DNA from: Bimuria novae-zelandiae CBS 107.79
Taxonomy: Eukaryota > Ascomycota > Dothideomycetes > Pleosporales > Didymosphaeriaceae
Reading direction: 5' to 3'
Length of the DNA: 58,123 nucleotides
NCBI GenBank assembly: GCA_010015655.1
Contig: ML976730.1
Coordinates: forward strand, 329,821-387,943
Positions 52,889-58,123 of the stretch are shown here, in pieces. Both the position numbers and the translations under genes were made by a program. Below the pieces are notes generated by a model that was given only the letters and a program-made list of their open reading frames with translations, did not search any database and was not told the DNA's origin. Each line of letters begins with the position of its first letter. The stretch's first letter is position 1.

Positions 52889-54722
52889 ATGGACATCTGG
52901 AGCTGGCCATGGCATCCTCAAATTCCGGTCCCGAGGCCAACGGATAACTTCTACACCCCGGCCAACTCCGCATTCTATGCAGACGGCCCCTATTGATTGC
53001 TGCCCTCAGTTCCATACCACATCCGCCTGCTCAACGTCACACGGGACCTGAAGACCGACACCTTCTCCTACGTGCTTACAGAAGGCATCCCCCTACTTGA
53101 AGCGGCTGGTTCCTACACCGCAAGATCGTACTGCGCCGGCGATCCCAAGAACACGCGGGAACTGGTAATCGAAGGGCGGCCGTTCAACGCGTTCGCGAAT
53201 CTCGTGCATGCCATCGAGGAAACGTGTTGATACTTGAAGCGCAAGGAGGAGGTATCGCTTTGGACTGATCAGAGTACGTAATCTTATACGTATTGGTATG
53301 CGTTATTTGAGAGGTTGCTGACAAATGTGTGCGAAAAAGTTTGCATCGACCACAGCAATCGGAAAGAACGCGCGGAGCAGGTCAGCTTCATGTACGAGAT
53401 CTACCACTCAGCATACAACGTAGCGGTTGGTCTGGGCACGTGGGATGTTGCGGAGTCTTACGAGGCCGATGGCGCGATCAAGTGTATCAAGCAGGTGTAC
53501 GAAAACGTGGCGCATTTGGATCGATTTCTGACGTCGACACACGATGTAGACATGACTAAGACTCGCGATGGCATTCGCCGTAACGCCGCACAGTGGGACG
53601 ATTGGTTTGGGAAGGACGAGGTGAACCGCAGGCTCTACATCTATCTCCACAGTGCGATAGAAGACGAGGGGTTCGCGCGTGGATGGCTCAATGTTGTGCG
53701 CATGCGGAGGATGCCTTGGTTTTCTCGAGCCTAGATAATGCAATCACACGTCCGCTCTCATGGAGAAGGCAGCATGTTCTAACGAAGTGGGCACAGGCCC
53801 ATCAGGAGTACGCGGCGAACCCGAGGTAGTCTTCCTGTTCGCGCGACAGCATGTCCGCGGGGAGAAGCTCGCAGCTGTCCTCCTAGCATACCTATGGAGC
53901 GGCGACATGCCGTCGCTTGTAGAGCGAGAGCTAGCGCAGAAATATCCTATGCTCCTGCAACGCTATCCAGATCTCCAGCATTTCAACAACGATGACGACT
54001 GGCTGCGTCTTGGCTCCTACGACCAGAAAGTCTACAACACCCTTCGCATCAAGTCGTTCCACTCACAATGCCGCCGCCCACTCATAGACCTCCTCGAATA
54101 CTCTCGTGTGTCCGCCGCAAGCGACAAAAAGGACCGCATCTACTCGTGTCTCGGCCTCGCAAAGCGATCCTATGGCATAAGGCCCAACTACGCACCAGAA
54201 GTCACAGCCCAGTTTCTCTTCGTCGTAGTCATGCAACACCTCCTTCTCAAGACCAAAGAAGTCAACCTCATTGAAGGCGCCAGCACTGCCAACGGCAACC
54301 ACTCCCCCACGCTGCCTTCCTGGGTGCCCGACTGGAGCCAACCCGCTACGCGCGACGACGCTGGGTTCAGCTACGAATTGCAAAATGACATGCACGCCGG
54401 CGGCGACACCGAGGCGCACATCGAGTTCGTGGGCGACGGCTACGGCGTGCTCGTGACAAAAGGTGTCTTGCTGGATGCCCTCGTTGAGGAAGTGAAGCCA
54501 CAGGTCTGGCGCGGCGAGCACAACGACCGCATCCACACGTTCACAAATCCGCGCGGCACGGCACCGCGGCCGGATGCGCATGTCAGCGCGCTGCCGCTGA
54601 GGATTGGGGATGAAGTGTGGATCTTGTACGGTGCGGCGCGGCCGTTTTTACTGCGCAGAGTCGAAGCCAGTGAGAACTACATTTTTCTAAGGAGTGTGTA
54701 TGTTTTTGGTGTGAAAGGGTGA
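52889..54722 (+). pseudogene. Heterokaryon-incompatibility (HET) domain pseudogene
   Basis: From ATG 52889 one frame reads through TGA 52994-52996 and TGA 53228-53230. It then splices at 53274-53339 to give SLWTDQICIDHSN, the HET-domain LW-IDxICIxQ motif. Next come RAEQVSFMYEIYHSAYNVAV and RMRRMPWFSRA, followed by TAG 53732-53734 and IMQ, where the family has a W-I-x-QE motif. The frame is lost near 53740-53770 and resumes in another to 54722, with RPLIDLLEYSRVSAASDKKD, RIYSCLGLA and LPSWVPDWSQP, typical of HET C-termini. HET proteins trigger cell death after fusion of unlike fungal strains. Three stops and one frameshift mark this copy as dead. Two of the stops fall where Trp is expected. 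Confidence 0.82.
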
Positions 54723-55385
54723 AAGGGAGGTGGTATATGAAGGTTCAGAGTGGGGAGTTCATGAAGTTTGGCGTTGACTTAGAGAAGGAAACAAGCAGGG
54801 TTGTTAACAAACAAAATAAACAATATTTAAAGCTGGCTTTTGCTTTATTTGACAATTTTATAGTATTATAGTTTATTTATTTATTTTTAATAGACTGTAG
54901 GGGTGCTTTCATCTAAATTATTTATTTAAATTTTAAGCAGCTAGAGGCATTAAAAGTAATTTATATAGTAATTACTGTAGTAAATCTTTTTACGCTTTTA
55001 TTTTAAAGCATTTAATAAGCCTTTCTTTATAGTAATTTTGTCAGATTTTTCAGGTTATCAAGGATGGATGATAATTGTCTGTGTGTCACAGTATGGGGTC
55101 TGATGAAGAAGTGATCATGTTGATGGATTTGATGTTTTATCTTCTAAAGCTGGTTAACGCCTCCTATTTAAAGTTCCTGTCTGTGCGTTATGTGTAATAG
55201 CCCCTAACCTCTTCTAGCCTAGGTTCTCTACTGCATATCCCCCGCACTGTCAAAATCTGCCACAGGCGGACTTCTTGCTAGTGGCCAATCGGACGATAGC
55301 TCCGATTCTGCATGAACACCGAGATTTATAAAGTTTGGCTGTAGATTCTTATACAATCTGCATTTTTACTCGTACTTAACTTAAA
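54723..55385. other. AT-rich block between the HET pseudogene and the piggyBac element
   Basis: Bases 54790-55050 are strongly AT-rich with many TTTATTTA-type words, resembling RIP-degraded repeat DNA. No frame is present. It may be the 3' flank of the piggyBac copy or a separate relic. Confidence 0.5.
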
Positions 55386-57364
55386 TTACTTAATAATTGA
55401 GCTCTTAGTGGTGTTAATTGACTTGATTGTTTGCAGTCGGCGGAGGTGCTCCTGCCAGCACTCAGGGCGTACTTCAGGCCTACACATAGGCAGTTGGCAG
55501 AGACTACACCCAAAGCGCGTACGCGGAGTACGCTGAGGAGGTCGAGGAGACTGTAAATTGCCTTGAACGTGACCCAGAGCTACCCTGGGAGGCTGAGACT
55601 TGTGCTGGCGTCGCCCACGCTCCGCACAAAGTACACAAGTCTTTGCCTGTTTATACAGGTTTGCGGAGCGATAGGAGCTCTCCTCAGCGACAACGACGTC
55701 GTCTAATCTCTTGCGCTTTGCTCCTGCGTTGCAAAGACGCGTCCCGCGGTCGAAAAGCTGCTTAATGAGGTCGTATAGGAACCTTTTGTGGCCGCTCCTT
55801 TTAGCGGCGGCAGCGTCAGAGTATAAGGATAGCCTGTACGCGTTGTTAAGCGTTAGGTCGAGCAGAAAGTAGAGCAAAGGTCGCCAGGTACGACGCTTAA
55901 CTTGCTAGGTCGAGTAATACGCCTTTGTCTAATTAAAGCGATTAACCTTAGTTTTGTGATAATTGTAGTCGTTAATTATCTGCGGTATGCCCAGCAGCCT
56001 CACAGGCTCGTTGCCAAAGGCTTTTTCAAAGATCCCCTTGTTGTTTTGGCTCATTTTGGAGCGTCGGCGGAGCTTCATAATGACCTGGATCGCTGGTGGC
56101 GACTATCGTCAGCGTGCCAAGGCCATAGTGTTAAGACGACAAACTTACGCTCTGCGACGGTAGAGGCAAAAAGGACAACCTGATTGTCTCTCCACGCTGC
56201 CTGTAGGACTTCTCCGCTCTTTGACAAGTCCTATCTAATCTCTCCCCACTCCATGTGCTTTGTAAACTGCGTTTTCAGACGCATAAGGCTGCTCGAAAAG
56301 CGCTCCTTTGCCACCTTCTGGCGGGCGCGCCCTTTGACGCTGACGTCCTTGGCTTGCAACTCCACGCGCGCAGCGTCTTCAAAAGTCTCTTCAGTCGTTG
56401 TCTTAGTCGTCCGGACCGTCCCTGCGCAACCCACGCCTTGCCGCCGCAGGTATTTAAGCATGGGTATGGTGTTGAACAGATTGTCGTCCCACACAATGTG
56501 GAGACCCGACGGAAAAAGGCGCTGACTATCAGCGTCAACGGCGAGGACGAGAGCGACGGGTACTGACTCTGTAGGTGTAAAAGCCTGCGCGTTAGCGTTA
56601 GTAAAGGTTAGTAAATTAACAGGGCCGCGGCCTTTACCTCTGGCATAAAATAACTAGTTTAGGATGACTCTATCGTTTGCTAGACACTAGATTTTAAAGC
56701 CCTTAGGTGTAGGCTTTGTCTTAATGATTACCACCTCGCTAGCACGTCTAGTAAATCTGGCAATAGCCTTGTTGACGCAGAGGTGCTTGCCAGGGCGCTA
56801 GTACTGCAGAGAGCGCGCGCGGAGGAGCTCTGAGAGATCCCACACCCTGCCAAAAGGTGACTGAAAAGTCTGACTAACTTCCGCAGTGTACAGGTAGCGA
56901 TCTAGCTGGTGCCAGCGCGTACAGCCCATGAAGTCGTTGAGCTTGTGAGTAGGCGCGTTTTTGTGACCGCGACTCCAATATTCTGCCAGCGACGGCTCTC
57001 TGTGGACGGCCATATATACGACAATTGCAAAGTACGTATACAGCTCTCCTGGCGACGTAGGTTTCCAGCCTCTTGCGGAGGGCAGCTGAGGGTGCGCATG
57101 AGCAGCGCGATCGTTGGTAAAGTGTGCGATCTGCTTTATGACCTTAGCGTCGAAAAACAAGTTAAAGAGGGTAATTGGAGAGCCTCTGTTAGTACCCTTA
57201 GGTAAATTAGCAACTCCAAAAGTATGTGGGTTATTGATTTCGAGAGGTCTCTATTGCGGTGGCGGCGTGGACGGTAAGTCAGGTAAAACACCTCGTTTTT
57301 GTAAGTATTTTGTGTATTTTACGAAGTTAGGATCGTTGCTAACAATAGACGCAGGATTTGGCAT
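55386..57364 (-). mobile_element. piggyBac-type transposase gene inactivated by seven TAG codons
   Basis: Exon 57364-56149 joins exon 56092-55386 (56-base intron, gtaagt donor), giving 641 codons in frame. Order: the DDE_Tnp_1_7-type entry FFDAKVIKQIAHFTND, GWKPTSPGELYTYFAIVVYM and REPSLAEYWSRG; a catalytic core with VALVLAVDAD and LHIVWDDNLFNTIPMLKYL; INDYNYHKTKVNRFN; RRTWRPLLYFLLDLTLNNAY; and a Cys-rich C-terminal end (CVLCAERG, CSLCQLPMC) like the piggyBac zinc-binding region. The only interruptions are TAG at 57253, 56800, 56689, 56656, 56233, 55931 and 55907 (first base, minus strand). Each is explained by TGG to TAG. Element ends were not identified; a TTAA followed by CCCCACC at about 57490 is a candidate right end. 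Confidence 0.88.
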
Positions 57365-58123
57365 GTTTGCATGTAGTAGCAATTTCGAAAAAGGTTAATT
57401 TTGGCTGTAAAACAAAAATTGCCGTCATCACAATTCAAATTTGGTGTTGAGATCGACTAGACGCTGATTGGCGCGTCGTGTGGTTGCAGTTAACCCCACC
57501 ACACCGAAAGCCTCGGCTTACCAACGCTTAGGTAATCCCACCACGCCAAAGGTGACCCCACCAACGAAATTTTGCCTCTTACCTAACCCTACCAACAACT
57601 TTATTTCCTCTCAACAACAGGTTCTCATCATGTCCAAACAGCTGCTTATGAGTGTAATACACCTTAAGACGTTCTGTACCTCATCTAAACGTGTTCTAGC
57701 CAGCCTACAAAGCCTATAGCGAGCTTGGTTGCCCTCCCTTTGGTTGCGACCCTTTCGAAGAAGTGCGTGTAACCTGTACACGATCTCAACCGGTTCCTAA
57801 CATGTTCAGAACACTAGCGGCGAGGTCACGATACACTTTAGGGAGATATACTGTAGGGCGAAGGTGGGCGACGAGCTCTGTGGGGTAAGAAAACCATATT
57901 CCTAACATGTTCTAGACATATTCTCACGCTTCAAAACTTTTTGTTAGTTGTGTTACTAACGTGTTTAGAACGCGCTGAAAACTCGAGGTGCACTGGTTAC
58001 CCACGTAAAGAAGCATCACTCCGAAATTACGGTGGGCAAGGCAGAACACACTGGGAATCCGAAGATGGAGGATATTATGAATTCCCGTGGCAAGTACTTC
58101 TAAACATGTTCTCAACGTGATCC
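57365..58123. other. Window end, flank of the piggyBac copy with a recurring short motif
   Basis: No gene. Imperfect copies of CTAAACATGTTCT occur near 57686, 57798, 57902, 57957 and 58101. CCCCACCA-type words recur at 57490-57570. Confidence 0.45.

Noticed and set aside
52889..54722. UGA reassigned to Trp in the nuclear code
   Set aside because: Intact genes in the window, for example TAF13 (stop at 7126-7128), end in TGA at the expected family length, so TGA acts as stop.
57365..58123. Telomere or subtelomere at the window end
   Set aside because: No TTAGGG-type repeats; the sequence is ordinary or transposon flank.
1..58123. CRISPR arrays, riboswitches, operons, secondary-metabolite core enzymes
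   Set aside because: None found; no regularly spaced repeats, and no polyketide or peptide synthetase or terpene cyclase signatures.

Overview
The window is nuclear DNA of a filamentous ascomycete (Pezizomycotina), most likely a dothideomycete. Genes are compact and carry short GT-AG introns of about 45-70 bases. Several core gene families have the sequence typical of that group, and AT-rich relic blocks plus a transposon mutated only at TGG codons point to repeat-induced point mutation (RIP). Introns were placed by hand from splice signals, frame continuity and remembered family conservation; no alignment was run.

Layout. 0.4-1.4 kb: a protoglobin-domain protein. 2.9-4.8 kb: AHC1-like ADA-complex subunit. 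5.6-7.1 kb: divergent KISH and TAF13. 8.0-11.6 kb: divergent eIF3f and UTP25. 12.3-13.5 kb: Sec14-like lipid-transfer protein. 13.6-15.2 kb: secreted carboxylesterase. 16.1-18.5 kb: an AT-rich RIP-decayed DNA transposon with 23-base terminal inverted repeats, ending 30 bases from the stop codon of a secreted GH5 endoglucanase (18.5-19.6 kb). 20.6-23.3 kb: RING-like protein. 23.8-24.4 kb: complex I accessory subunit. 25.3-26.3 kb: NmrA-like reductase with a frameshift. 27.0-28.3 kb: single-pass membrane protein. 29.2-30.0 kb: a decayed reading frame. 31.0-32.9 kb: divergent prenyltransferase-alpha-repeat protein and GET1. 33.6-36.6 kb: divergent mitochondrial pair, a PPR protein and ribosomal protein mS23. 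37.1-41.1 kb: a damaged histidine phosphatase, a damaged gene of unknown function and a membrane ORF. 41.6-42.5 kb: secreted DUF4360 protein. 42.5-45.1 kb: gene-poor, with a deleted Tc1/mariner copy. 45.4-47.2 kb: MFS transporter. 47.2-49.8 kb: empty, then an intron-containing tRNA-Pro. 50.3-52.2 kb: AVT2-like vacuolar amino acid transporter. 52.9-54.7 kb: HET-domain pseudogene. 55.4-57.4 kb: a piggyBac transposase stopped only by seven TAG codons.

The left 36 kb is mainly housekeeping: transcription (AHC1, TAF13), translation and ribosome assembly (eIF3f, UTP25, mS23), the secretory pathway (KISH, GET1) and respiration. The right part is accessory and decaying. I found no convincing new multi-gene system. 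The more informative signals are the contrast between two mutation styles (TAG-only in the transposon, mostly TGA in single-copy genes), the TIR element beside the endoglucanase, unusual gene structures (a start-codon-only exon in KISH, a GC-AG intron and an overlapping three-codon uORF in the AVT gene), and repeats shared between distant spots.
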